Source: Cellulomonas flavigena DSM 20109
GTDB taxonomy: Bacteria > Actinomycetota > Actinomycetes > Actinomycetales > Cellulomonadaceae
Assembly (NCBI RefSeq): GCF_000092865.1
Contig: NC_014151.1
Coordinates: 682,001-746,000, forward strand
Reading direction: 5' to 3'
DNA length: 64,000 nucleotides
A model generated the notes under the pieces. The model ran no database searches. It was not told the DNA's origin and saw nothing but the letters and a program-made list of their open reading frames with translations. A program made the position numbers and the translations under genes. Each line of letters starts with the position of its first letter. Position 1 is the first letter of the stretch. Positions 55,687 through 64,000 of the stretch are shown piece after piece.

Positions 55687-56448
55687 TCAGGCGCCCAGGG
55701 CCTCGCGCAGGTACGCGATGTCGTCGGCCTGCGTCTCGGACGGTGTCTCGACGACCACGTCGCACCCGGCCTGGCGCACGACGTGCGCGAGCAGCTCGCG
55801 CGGGATCGTGCCGTCGGCGAAGCCCGCGTGCCGGTCGCGGCTCGACCCGTGCGGGTCCCGCGAGGAGTTGGCGTGGACGAGGTCGATGCGCCCGGTGACG
55901 GCGGTCAGGCGCTCGACGATCGTCTCGAGGTCCTCACCGGCGGCCCACGCGTGGCACGTGTCGAGGCACACGCCGACGTCGTACCCCCCGATCGCGTCCC
56001 ACAGCATCGCCCAGCGGTCCAGCGTGCGGGCGCACGCGTTCTCCCCGCCCGCGGTGTTCTCCACCAGGACGCGCACCGGGAACGTCGCGCGCTCGAACGT
56101 CTTGCGCCAGTTGTCGATGCCGACCGCGACGTCGTCGCCGTCACCGACGTGCCCGCCGTGCACCACCAGGCCCCGCGCGCCGAGGTCCGCGGCCGCCGCG
56201 GTGTGCTGCGCGATCATGTTGCGGCTCGGGATGCGGATGCGGTTGTTGGTGGACGCGACGTTCACGAGGTACGGCGCGTGCGCGTAGATCCCCAGGCCCG
56301 ACGCGACGAGGTCGTCGGCGTCGGGGCGGCGCACCGGCTTCTTCCAGCCCTGCGGGTCCGCGAGGAACACCTGGACGGCCTGCGCGCCCACGCGGGCGGC
56401 CTCGACCAGGGGCTCGTCGCCCCGCACGTGCGCACCGATCAGCACCAC
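55687..56448 (-). CDS. nfo: Deoxyribonuclease IV (AP endonuclease)
   Basis: Endonuclease IV cuts DNA 5' to abasic sites in base excision repair. The 253-residue TIM-barrel protein shows metal-binding residues in IYAHAPYLVN, VVHGGHVGDG, LVENTAGG, CLDTCHAWAAG and LVHANSSRDPHGSSRDRHAGF, ending in VVETPSE. It is shorter than the E. coli enzyme (~285), but the ligand set looks complete. The GTG start is behind GAGGAGG. It shares DNA-repair function with ung, 4 kb away. Confidence 0.93.
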   Translation of the reverse strand: MVLIGAHVRGDEPLVEAARVGAQAVQVFLADPQGWKKPVRRPDADDLVASGLGIYAHAPYLVNVASTNNRIRIPSRNMIAQHTAAAADLGARGLVVHGGHVGDGDDVAVGIDNWRKTFERATFPVRVLVENTAGGENACARTLDRWAMLWDAIGGYDVGVCLDTCHAWAAGEDLETIVERLTAVTGRIDLVHANSSRDPHGSSRDRHAGFADGTIPRELLAHVVRQAGCDVVVETPSETQADDIAYLREALGA

Positions 56449-56491
56449 GACGTCCTCCTCGTCCTGCGCCCGTCGCGCGTCCTCGGGTTGC

Positions 56492-57163
56492 TCACAGGGC
56501 CGGCCCCGTCTCCTCCAGCAGCCGCAGCGCCGCGCTGACGCGCGGGTTGCGGGCCGGCTCGGCGTCGATGCCGAGCGTCGCGTAGATGGCGTAGACGTGG
56601 TTCTGCACCGACTTCTCGGTGATGTCGAGGCGCTCCGCGATGCCCGCGTTGGACAGGCCCTGCGCGAGCAGCCGCAGCACCTCGTACTGCCGGTGCGTCA
56701 GGCGCGCGACCGCCGAGCCGGCGCGGGGGGTGACCCGGTCCAGCAGCGTGCGGTCGAGCACCGTCTCGCCGGCCGCGGCGGAGCGCACGGCGTGCAGGAG
56801 GGTCGACTCGCTCGTCCCGCTGGTCTTCGACAGGTAGCACCAGCCGTGCGCGACGTCGCGGGGCAGGTCGAGGAGCAGGTCCATCGCGTCGTGCGCGGAC
56901 AGCAGCAGGACGCCGATGTCCGGCTGCGCCCGGCGCAGCGTGACGCCCAGTGCGATGCCGTTGCCGTCGGGCAGGTCGATGTCGAGCACGACGACGTCGG
57001 CGACGCCCGGCCGCAGCGCCTCGCGGGCCTCGGTGACGCTGCCGACGGTGACCACGACCTCCAGGCCCGGGGCGTCGGCGATGGTCCGCTCCAGCATGGA
57101 GCGGAACAGCGGCTGGTCCTCGACGAGTGCGACGCGCAACGGGCGTGCGGCGGTGGGGGTCAT
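56492..57163 (-). CDS. LuxR-family response regulator
   Basis: A 223-residue regulator: receiver domain with LVEDQPLF acidic residues and phospho-acceptor Asp in VVVLDIDLPDGNG, then a LuxR-type helix-turn-helix (LTHRQYEVLRLLAQGLSNAGIA). The ATG at 57163 lies seven bases after a minus-strand CATACT, matching the leaderless pattern; a GTG at 57181 is the alternative. It is divergent from the kinase gene at 57250, an arrangement that separates the two partners' transcription. Confidence 0.9.
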   Translation of the reverse strand: MTPTAARPLRVALVEDQPLFRSMLERTIADAPGLEVVVTVGSVTEAREALRPGVADVVVLDIDLPDGNGIALGVTLRRAQPDIGVLLLSAHDAMDLLLDLPRDVAHGWCYLSKTSGTSESTLLHAVRSAAAGETVLDRTLLDRVTPRAGSAVARLTHRQYEVLRLLAQGLSNAGIAERLDITEKSVQNHVYAIYATLGIDAEPARNPRVSAALRLLEETGPAL

Positions 57164-57249
57164 CACCGCCAGTATGGTCACGCCGGGGGCGCGTCGACGA
57201 GGACGCGCGCCGACGTCTCGCTCAGCGGGACGGCGAGGGGGTGGGGACC

Positions 57250-58416
57250 ATGGGTGCCGCGCGCGACGCGACGCAGCCGGCGGTGCGCCGGGAGGACGTC
57301 GTCGCCGACCGGCTCACGCTCCTGCGGGGGACGGGGATCATCGCGCTGGGCTACGCGCTGGGCGCGTCGTTGCAGAGCGCGTGGATCTACTCCGCGCTCG
57401 TGCCGGAGTGGGCGCAGGTCGACCTGTGGCGCCGACTGGCGGCCAACGGGATCGCCGTGGCCGGGCTCGTGGTGGCGCTCGGGCTGCTGGGTGCGCACCG
57501 GGCGGCGGGGCGGGTGCTGGCGGCGCGCGTGCTGACGGCCGCGCTCTTCATGGCGACCCTGCGCACGGCGGTGCAGGTCGGCCTGGGGGTGCATCCGCCG
57601 GACGACACCGACTCCCTGGTCGCGGAGTTCGTCACGGGCACGATCATCGCGGCGCTGTCCGCGGCGACGGGGGTGTGGGCGCTGGTGTCGCGCCGGCGCA
57701 TGCGGGCCGCGACGCGCGCGGCGGAGCGCCAGGCCGTGAGCGTCGAGCTCGCGGTGCGGGCGCTCGAGGTCGAGGAGATCCGGGTGCGCCGGCAGGTCGC
57801 CGAGGGGCTGCACGGCACGGTGCAGCAGCGGCTGCTGCTGGTCGACGCGCGGCTGGCGGGCGTGCAGGAGCAGGTCGGTGACCTCGCGCCGCAGGTCGCG
57901 CACGACCTGGCGTGGGCCCGCGAGGAGCTGGCCCTGTCGCGCGAGCAGGACGTGCGGCAGATGAGCCGGCTGCTCTACCCGGAACGCCTCGAGATGGGCC
58001 TGGTCCCGGCGGTGCGGGCGCTGCTCGGCCGGCTGCCGGCGGCGATCGCCACGCGTCTGCGGGTGGGTGAGGCGCTGCGGGAGGTCGACGACCCGTCGGC
58101 CACCGGTCTCACCGTCGCCGACCGGCTGCTGGCGGTGCGCGTGGTCGAGGAGGCGGTCTCGAACGCGCTCAAGCACGGCCCGCCCGGGCTGGTCGAGGTG
58201 CACCTGGACCTGGAGGGCGACGTGCTGCGGGTCGTCGTGCTCAACGACGGCGACCCCTACGAGCCGCCCGCGGTGCCCGACCCGGCGTCGGGCACGGCGC
58301 GTCTGGGCGAACGGCTGCGCCTGGTCGGCGGCGAGCTGCGGGTCGAGGCGCGCGCGCCGACGGGCGCCCGCGTCGAGGCGGTGCTCCCGCTCGGGGTGCA
58401 GGCGGACGAGGCGTGA
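57250..58416 (+). CDS. Sensor histidine kinase, divergent partner
   Basis: A 388-residue membrane kinase with about four hydrophobic segments (~25-155), a coiled helix (~165-185), an HisKA_3-like box VAEGLHGTVQQRLLLVDARL with candidate His, and an ATPase domain with VEEAVSNALKHG and a weak G box in GTARLGERLRLVGG. The usual Asp after the phospho-His (HD motif) is Gly here. The ATG at 57250 is chosen; GTG at 57241 is possible. The probable partner is the divergent regulator at 56492. Confidence 0.85.
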   Translation: MGAARDATQPAVRREDVVADRLTLLRGTGIIALGYALGASLQSAWIYSALVPEWAQVDLWRRLAANGIAVAGLVVALGLLGAHRAAGRVLAARVLTAALFMATLRTAVQVGLGVHPPDDTDSLVAEFVTGTIIAALSAATGVWALVSRRRMRAATRAAERQAVSVELAVRALEVEEIRVRRQVAEGLHGTVQQRLLLVDARLAGVQEQVGDLAPQVAHDLAWAREELALSREQDVRQMSRLLYPERLEMGLVPAVRALLGRLPAAIATRLRVGEALREVDDPSATGLTVADRLLAVRVVEEAVSNALKHGPPGLVEVHLDLEGDVLRVVVLNDGDPYEPPAVPDPASGTARLGERLRLVGGELRVEARAPTGARVEAVLPLGVQADEA

Positions 58417-58518
58417 GCGGGTGGCGCAGGCGTGGACGAGGGGTGAAGAAGGCGGACAAGCGCGGCGGTGCTGAGGGGTAGCACCCACGCCCGGCGGAGG
58501 GCGTTCCTGCGAGGTCGT

Positions 58519-58549
58519 CATAGTGGTCTGGACACCCGTCCAGACCACT
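58519..58549. promoter_or_regulatory. Perfect palindrome just before a membrane protein gene
   Basis: AGTGGTCTGGAC (58522-58533) and GTCCAGACCACT (58538-58549) form a perfect 12-bp inverted repeat with a 4-base spacer, ending 14 bases before the ATG at 58564. CATAGT at 58519-58524 could be a -10 overlapping it. The outer half-sites AGTGGTCT and AGACCACT match those of GntR-type (DasR-like) operators as I recall them, but the spacing is longer. It could also act as an mRNA hairpin. Confidence 0.6.
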
Positions 58550-58563
58550 GGGAACGAGCCCGC

Positions 58564-59052
58564 ATGAACCCCCCCGCCCCCCGACCCGGGCTGCTGGTCC
58601 GCATCGAGGCGTGGTCGGCGGTGCGCAGGGTCGGGGTCCTCACCGCGTTCGCGGGTGCGACCTGCCTCGTGGCGTTCCTCTGGCCGGCCGCGCTGGGTGG
58701 CTGCACCGCGCTCGACGTGGTGCCCGCCGGGGCCGCGGGGCACGGGCTCGTGGCCGGGGACCTCGTGGTGACGCGGTGCGGACCGCCCGGGGTCGGCGAC
58801 CGCGTGGTGCACCGGGAGTCCGGCAGCGCGTGGTCCGTGGGGCTCGTGACGACGTCGGACGCCGACGGCTGGTGGGTGCGCGGTGGTGACGGTGTCGGCC
58901 GCGCGGTGCCCGCGGAGCCCGACGTGCTCGACCCGCTGCCCGTCCACGTCGCCCGGCCGGTCGCGGTGGTGGTCGCCGGCGGGGCGGTCGCGGTCACGGG
59001 GCTCCTGGCGGCGGCGGCCGTGCGCCGCCGCGCCGCCGCCCGGCCGGCCTGA
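58564..59052 (+). CDS. Membrane protein with signal-peptidase-like (S26) core, uncertain
   Basis: A 162-residue protein: one membrane helix near the N-terminus (~25-45), an extracytoplasmic beta-rich middle with HGLVAGDLVVTRCGP, VGDRVVHRESGSAW and RAVPAEPDVLDPL, and a second membrane helix (~130-155) with a basic end. The middle resembles the S26/SipW signal-peptidase fold, but the GxSMxP serine box is not evident, so it may be inactive. The function is unknown. It runs to within three bases of the convergent SGNH gene. The upstream palindrome suggests specific regulation. Confidence 0.55.
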   Translation: MNPPAPRPGLLVRIEAWSAVRRVGVLTAFAGATCLVAFLWPAALGGCTALDVVPAGAAGHGLVAGDLVVTRCGPPGVGDRVVHRESGSAWSVGLVTTSDADGWWVRGGDGVGRAVPAEPDVLDPLPVHVARPVAVVVAGGAVAVTGLLAAAAVRRRAAARPA

Positions 59053-59055
59053 TCC

Positions 59056-59877
59056 TCAGTCGACGGGCGTGGGCTGCGGCCGCTTCGCCGCGAGCAGGTC
59101 ACCGGACGAGCGCCCCCGCAGCCGCCGCGTGGCCCACGGGTACGCGTGCTCGCGCAGCCACCGGGCGTCCGCGCGGGCGCGCTCGAGCCGCGGCACCGGC
59201 GGCAGCGGCGCGAGGGGGTCGTCCCAGTCGGCGCGGTCGGGCGGCAGGCCGAGCGCGACGAGCGCCGCCTGCGCGACGCGCGTGTGCCCCGGGGTGGTCA
59301 GGTGGATCCGGTCGTCGGCCCACATGCGCCAGTCGTGCAGGCTGCGCATGCCCCACATGTCGAGCACGTACGCGCCGTGGCGGCGCGCGATCGACCAGAC
59401 GTGCGCGGTGAAGATGCCCACGCGCGGTCGCGTGGCGCGCACGAGCGGGCTGTCGTGGGTGTCGAACCCCGTGCCCATGAGGACGTCGACCCCCTGGCTG
59501 CGCACGTGCGCGACGACCCGCTCCAGATCGGCCGCGACGCGCTCGACGTCGACCGACGGACGCAGGATGTCGTTCCCCCCACCGATGATGCTCACGAGGT
59601 CCGGTCCGAGCTCGAGCGCCGCGGGGACCTGCTCGGTGAGGATCGGGCGCATGAGCCGCCCGCGGACCGCGAGGTTCGCGTACTCCAGCGGCTCGCGCCC
59701 GGCGGCCGTGCGCCGCCGGGACAGGTGCGACGCGAGCTGGTCGGCCCAGCCGCGCAGCGGCGCGTCCTGCCCGTCGGGGGCGTCCCACAGGCCCTCGGAG
59801 AACGAGTCGCCGCACGCGACGTAGCGGGTCCAGCGGGGGGCGGCGGAGGGCTCGGCGGTGTCGGCGGTGTCCGTCAT
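59056..59877 (-). CDS. SGNH/GDSL-type hydrolase
   Basis: A 273-residue esterase/lipase-like protein. Block I GDSFSEG carries the nucleophile Ser, block III GGGND the oxyanion Asn, and WADDRIHLTTPGH the Asp-His pair. No signal peptide is visible, so it is probably cytoplasmic. The substrate cannot be told from sequence. The start is ATG at 59877. Confidence 0.9.
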   Translation of the reverse strand: MTDTADTAEPSAAPRWTRYVACGDSFSEGLWDAPDGQDAPLRGWADQLASHLSRRRTAAGREPLEYANLAVRGRLMRPILTEQVPAALELGPDLVSIIGGGNDILRPSVDVERVAADLERVVAHVRSQGVDVLMGTGFDTHDSPLVRATRPRVGIFTAHVWSIARRHGAYVLDMWGMRSLHDWRMWADDRIHLTTPGHTRVAQAALVALGLPPDRADWDDPLAPLPPVPRLERARADARWLREHAYPWATRRLRGRSSGDLLAAKRPQPTPVD

Positions 59878-59913
59878 GCCTCCATCATGTCCGTTCCGTG
59901 ACCCGGCCCGGCG

Positions 59914-60588
59914 CTACGGTAGGCGCCAGTCGACCGGGCCGGCGCCCTGCTCGCGCAGCAGCGCGTCGACGCGCGAGAAGGGCCGGGAGCCGAAGAACCC
60001 CCGTGACGCGGAGAGCGGGCTGGGGTGGGGGCTCGCGACGACGGGTACGTCGCCGAGCGCGGGGCGCAGCGACTGCGCGTCGCGCCCCCACAGCACGGCC
60101 ACCAGCGGTCCCCCGCGCTCGACGAGGGCGGCGATCGCGCGGTCGGTGACGGCCTCCCAGCCCTGGCCGCGGTGCGACCCGGACGCGCCCGGCCGCACCG
60201 TGAGGACGCGGTTGAGCAGCATGACGCCCTGGTCGGCCCACGGTGTGAGGTCCCCGCAGGTGGGGCGCGGGACGCCGACGTCCGCGACGAGCTCGCGGAA
60301 GACGTTGTCCAGCGAGCGCGGCACCGGGCGCACGTCCGGCTGGACCGAGAAGGACAGGCCCATGGGGTGCCCCGGGGTGGGGTACGGGTCCTGGCCGACG
60401 ACGAGCACGCGGACGTCCGCGAGCGGCCGCTGGAACGCGTGGAGGATCCGGTCGGCCGCAGGAAGGTACGCGCGGCCCGCGGCCACCTCGGCGCGCAGGA
60501 ACGCCCCGGCGGCGCGCAGGGACGGCTCGGCAGGTGCCAGCGCACGGGCCCAGTCGGGCGCGACCAGGTCCTCGAGGGGGGCGATCAC
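59914..60588 (-). CDS. ung: Uracil-DNA glycosylase (family 1)
   Basis: Ung removes uracil from DNA at the start of base excision repair. The 224-residue protein has the catalytic water-activating Asp in [18 protein letters not shown], the uracil-binding LLNRVLTV segment, and the DNA-intercalation loop [18 protein letters not shown] with the catalytic His. The start is the GTG at 60588. There is no uracil-DNA glycosylase inhibitor nearby. Confidence 0.95.
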   Translation of the reverse strand: MIAPLEDLVAPDWARALAPAEPSLRAAGAFLRAEVAAGRAYLPAADRILHAFQRPLADVRVLVVGQDPYPTPGHPMGLSFSVQPDVRPVPRSLDNVFRELVADVGVPRPTCGDLTPWADQGVMLLNRVLTVRPGASGSHRGQGWEAVTDRAIAALVERGGPLVAVLWGRDAQSLRPALGDVPVVASPHPSPLSASRGFFGSRPFSRVDALLREQGAGPVDWRLP

Positions 60589-60738
60589 GACGCGGAGACT
60601 ACCCGCGCGTGCGAATGACACCCGTGTCGTTCGCCGCGTACGATCCGACGCGAGCACGCGGCACGGCGACCCGCCTCGCGCACGTCGCCGCACGTCGCAC
60701 CGCCCCGACCCACGCACACGGACGCACGGAGGAGAGCC

Positions 60739-61059
60739 ATGGACGGCAACGCCGGCGCGGTGACCCGGACGGTCGCGGACGACCTGCGCGACGACGAGCG
60801 CGGGGCCGACGGCCTCAGCGAGCGGGACCGGCAGGTCCTGGCGTTCGAGCGGCAGTGGTGGAAGTACGCCGGTGCCAAGGAGCAGGCCGTGCGTGAGCTG
60901 TTCGACATGTCGGCCACGCGGTACTACCAGCTCCTCAACGCGCTCATCGACGACCCGGCGGCGCTCGCGCACGACCCGATGCTCGTCAAGAGGCTGCGCC
61001 GCATGCGTTCGTCGCGGCAGCGCGCCCGCACGGCCCGTCGCCTCGGGGCCGAGGCCTGA
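60739..61059 (+). CDS. DUF3263 protein
   Basis: A 106-residue protein of the actinobacterial DUF3263 family. The core [46 protein letters not shown] (written here in description only: helix, WWKYAGAKE, then a helix-turn-helix-like [16 protein letters not shown]) ends with [20 protein letters not shown]. It is probably a small DNA-binding protein; function not established. The ATG at 60739 is behind GGAGGAG. It usually precedes a LytR_C gene, as here. Confidence 0.9.
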   Translation: MDGNAGAVTRTVADDLRDDERGADGLSERDRQVLAFERQWWKYAGAKEQAVRELFDMSATRYYQLLNALIDDPAALAHDPMLVKRLRRMRSSRQRARTARRLGAEA

Positions 61060-61167
61060 GGCCCGGGCCGGCACCGCGCCCGGTACGTCCCGCTCGGTCC
61101 CGGCTGCGTCGGGAGCGAGCGGCGGGGCGCACCCTGACCGGCACGACGACCGGATAGCCTTGCGGCC

Positions 61168-61788
61168 GTGAGCAAGGCCGACTACCCCTACCCCGAGGAC
61201 GAGTTCGACGCGATCTCGCCCGACGCGCCGACCGGTGTCCACCGCGCACCCCGGTCCGCGTGGAGCCGGTGGTGGCCGTTCGTGCTCGTTCTCGTCCTGG
61301 TCCCTGCGCTCGCGTACGGAGCCGTGGCGTTCCTGTCGCGCACCGGCGACGTGCCGCTCGTGGGCGGGCCGACGCAGGGGCAGGAGGAGCCGGGCGGCGA
61401 GGAGCTGCCGGCGGACGGCACCGGCGAGGGGGAGGCCACGCCCGAGGGCGAGGGGCAGGACGAGGAGACGCCGCCGGAGACGGAGACCACCACGCCACCG
61501 CCCGCGCCGCAGCTCGACGTCCCGGTGGTCGTGCTCAACGGTGCGCGCGTCAGCGGCCTCGCCGGGCGTGTCGCGGAGGAGCTCGAGGGCGCCGGGTTCG
61601 TCGACGTCAAGCCGGACAACGCGACCGAGCCGTTGCCTCCGATCTCCACCGTGTACGTCGCGTCCCCCGACCTGCAGACGACCGGTGAGCTCGTCGCCAC
61701 CACCGTCGGGGTCTCGGCCATCGTGGTCGACCCCGAGCAGGCCGGCCTGGCCGTGACGCTCGTGCTCGTCACCGACCCCGACGCCTGA
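61168..61788 (+). CDS. LytR C-terminal domain membrane protein
   Basis: A 206-residue protein: cytoplasmic N-terminus (~1-32), one membrane helix (~33-55), an acidic Glu/Gly/Thr/Pro linker (~65-115), and a LytR_C domain (~117-205, [20 protein letters not shown] and [16 protein letters not shown]). Such domains occur at the end of cell-wall polymer ligases and alone, and probably bind wall components. The GTG start lies seven bases after TAGCCT (61155-61160). The DUF3263-LytR_C pair is conserved in actinobacteria. Confidence 0.88.
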   Translation: MSKADYPYPEDEFDAISPDAPTGVHRAPRSAWSRWWPFVLVLVLVPALAYGAVAFLSRTGDVPLVGGPTQGQEEPGGEELPADGTGEGEATPEGEGQDEETPPETETTTPPPAPQLDVPVVVLNGARVSGLAGRVAEELEGAGFVDVKPDNATEPLPPISTVYVASPDLQTTGELVATTVGVSAIVVDPEQAGLAVTLVLVTDPDA

Positions 61789-61837
61789 GCCCCCGCCGGC
61801 ACCCCGGCGCCCGGCGGCTACCGACGCGCGGGGACGC

Positions 61838-63292
61838 TCACGCGTCGTCCAGCGCGTCGACCGCCAGCAGCACGCACGCCGCGCTCCAGCCGAGCGGCGC
61901 CACGGCCGCGGGTGTGCCGTCGGCGAGGATCTTCTCCGGGATCGCACCCGAGGGCGTGCGACTGCGCTCGACCACGTCGAGCCAGTGCGTCGCGCGCGCG
62001 ACGTCCCCCTGCTCGGCCGCGACCCACGCGTACAGCGTGGTCTGCGGTGTCCACGAGACGCCGTCGCGCCGCCACGCGCCCCCGGGGGCCAGCCCGTCGG
62101 CGGGCCGTCGCATCGACGGCACGGACGCGCGCCACGCGTCGACCGCACCGGGCGGCTGGTGCGTCCAGAACGGCGCGAGCACGAAGGCGCTCGCCGCGTC
62201 CGGGACGGTCCGCGTCGCGTACCGGCCGTAGTCGGTCGGCCCGAAGGCCTCGACGACGGCCCGGCGCGCACGCGTCGCCCCGGCCGCGGCGGCACGTGCC
62301 GGCCCGGGCCGCCCGGCGGCGTCGAGCACGACGCCGGCCTGCTCGAGACCCGCGACCAGGGGTGCCGCCGTCCCGAGCGTGACCTCCTGCTCGTCGACCT
62401 CCCAGTAGTCGGGGGAGGCGGGCGGCAGGCCGCCCGCGACGAGGTCCAGGGCATGCGTCGCCGACCGCTCGACCAGCGGCGCGAGCCGCTGCGCGACGGC
62501 CGTCCGCTCGTCCGCGTCCACCTCGGCCAGCACGAGCCCCGCCGCCCACATCGCCCAGCCCGTGCCGTCGGCCTGCAGTCCGCGGTCGTCGGGCGGGCCC
62601 GAGCCGTCGGTGCGGTAGCGGGCGTGGAACGCGCCGTCCGGTTCCTGCACCTGGGCGAGGAAGTCGAGCACCGCCAGCGCGTCGTCGACGTGCCCGGTGC
62701 GGGCGAGCGCCACGGCCACGAACGCCGAGTCGCGCGGCCACACGTACCGCCAGTGCGACGACCAGCCGGCCACGACCACGCCGTCGGCGACCGTCAGCGA
62801 GTGCAGGTCGAGCAGCGCCGCCCGCGCGAGGTCCTCGTGCGGGCCGCCCGCGCCGGGCACGTCTCCCGCCGCGAGCCACGCCTGCTGCTCCGCTGCGGCG
62901 GCGGCCGCGGCGGCGGGCCCGACGTGCACCGACGTGGTGGGCGAGGCGCCGAGCGCGGCCGCGAGGACAGCCGCCGCCGGGTCCGCCACACGCGTGCCGG
63001 GCAGGAACAGCGGGACGGCGTCCGCCGGGACGCCGGTGCGGCGGCCGCCGGGCAGCACGGCGACCGCCTGCTGGTACAACGGGATCTGCGCGTGGGCGGC
63101 GTCGGTCGGTGCGCCGACGCCGGTGCCGACCCCGGCGGCGGCGCCCGTGCCGACCCCCGCCGCGGTGCCGGCGGGTGCCGCTCCGGCCGGCACGGCACCG
63201 CTCGCGGCAGTCGTGAGCAGGGCAGCGACCAGTGCGACCACCGCGCGGGTGCGGGGTCGTCGGGGGCGGCTCACGACCACCGTGTCGGGCAC
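61838..63292 (-). CDS. Secreted GH15-like (alpha/alpha)6-barrel glycosidase
   Basis: A 484-residue exported protein. Signal peptide (~1-35 with RPRRPRTR then a hydrophobic stretch), a low-complexity Gly/Ala linker (~40-60), and a barrel domain (~130-480) with [25 protein letters not shown] (candidate acid) and [24 protein letters not shown] (candidate base), as in glucoamylase-type GH15 proteins. It may act on alpha-glucans, but the substrate is unproven. The GTG at 63292 lies seven bases after a minus-strand TAGGGT (63300-63305). It is divergent from groL. Confidence 0.78.
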   Translation of the reverse strand: MPDTVVVSRPRRPRTRAVVALVAALLTTAASGAVPAGAAPAGTAAGVGTGAAAGVGTGVGAPTDAAHAQIPLYQQAVAVLPGGRRTGVPADAVPLFLPGTRVADPAAAVLAAALGASPTTSVHVGPAAAAAAAAEQQAWLAAGDVPGAGGPHEDLARAALLDLHSLTVADGVVVAGWSSHWRYVWPRDSAFVAVALARTGHVDDALAVLDFLAQVQEPDGAFHARYRTDGSGPPDDRGLQADGTGWAMWAAGLVLAEVDADERTAVAQRLAPLVERSATHALDLVAGGLPPASPDYWEVDEQEVTLGTAAPLVAGLEQAGVVLDAAGRPGPARAAAAGATRARRAVVEAFGPTDYGRYATRTVPDAASAFVLAPFWTHQPPGAVDAWRASVPSMRRPADGLAPGGAWRRDGVSWTPQTTLYAWVAAEQGDVARATHWLDVVERSRTPSGAIPEKILADGTPAAVAPLGWSAACVLLAVDALDDA

Positions 63293-63343
63293 ACCGAGCA
63301 CCCTAGGGCCTGCGGGGCGGGCGGGGGCAGGACCCGCCCGCTG

Positions 63344-64000
<657 letters not shown>

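Overview
The window is high-GC, gene-dense actinobacterial chromosome. Mycothiol biosynthesis (mshA), Lsr2, CarD, SenX3-RegX3, a DUF3263 gene and HrcA/CIRCE-type control of groL place it in Actinomycetota. Two very large modular GH10 xylanases and a xylose catabolic cluster point to a plant-polymer-degrading Cellulomonas-like member of the Micrococcales (inference from gene content, no search run).

Layout. 1-3.6 kb: end of a DUF2520 gene, then panC, panD and nadB (pantothenate and NAD precursors). 3.6-13.0 kb: two secreted multimodular xylanases sit between nadB and nadC, each with its own upstream region and hairpin terminators. 13.1-16.3 kb: nadC, lysS, a small membrane protein and lsr2. 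16.4-21.1 kb: a repeat-filled intergenic region, then xylB and xylA divergent from a ROK repressor. 21.2-26.4 kb: 6-phosphogluconolactonase, a two-component system, a flavin split-barrel protein, and an ECF sigma factor with its membrane partner. 26.4-35.9 kb: mshA, gpmA, phoU, senX3-regX3 and pstSCAB with PHO-box-like direct repeats. 35.9-39.0 kb: a lipoprotein, carD, ispD-ispF. 39.0-46.1 kb: a quinone-oxidoreductase-like protein, a sugar-lactone-oxidase/TetR/PLP-aldolase cluster, cysS and rlmB. 46.1-51.1 kb: a DUF4032 kinase-like protein, a lone MsiK/UgpC-type ATPase, otsA-otsB. 51.2-55.6 kb: a membrane Ser/Thr kinase with an acidic repeat linker, a small membrane protein, a DsbA-like protein and tRNA-Thr. 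55.7-64 kb: endonuclease IV, a divergent two-component pair, small membrane protein, SGNH hydrolase, ung, DUF3263, LytR_C protein, a secreted GH15-like protein and the start of groL behind two CIRCE elements.

How the parts connect. Xylan would be cut and deacetylated outside the cell by the two xylanases; one ends in a sortase-type anchor and the other appears to be released. Xylose would be converted by XylA and XylB under XylR. MsiK would energise sugar importers encoded elsewhere. Phosphate starvation signalling (SenX3-RegX3, PhoU) and high-affinity uptake (Pst) form one block. No prophage, insertion sequence, CRISPR array or integrase was seen.

A recurring feature is a TANNNT-like hexamer 6-7 bases before the start codon with no Shine-Dalgarno, which suggests many leaderless mRNAs. 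I used it to choose several starts. The most unusual signals are the xylanase pair splitting the NAD operon, a 452-bp near-perfect internal duplication, a dispersed GC-rich palindromic repeat family, and interlocked xylA/xylR promoters.
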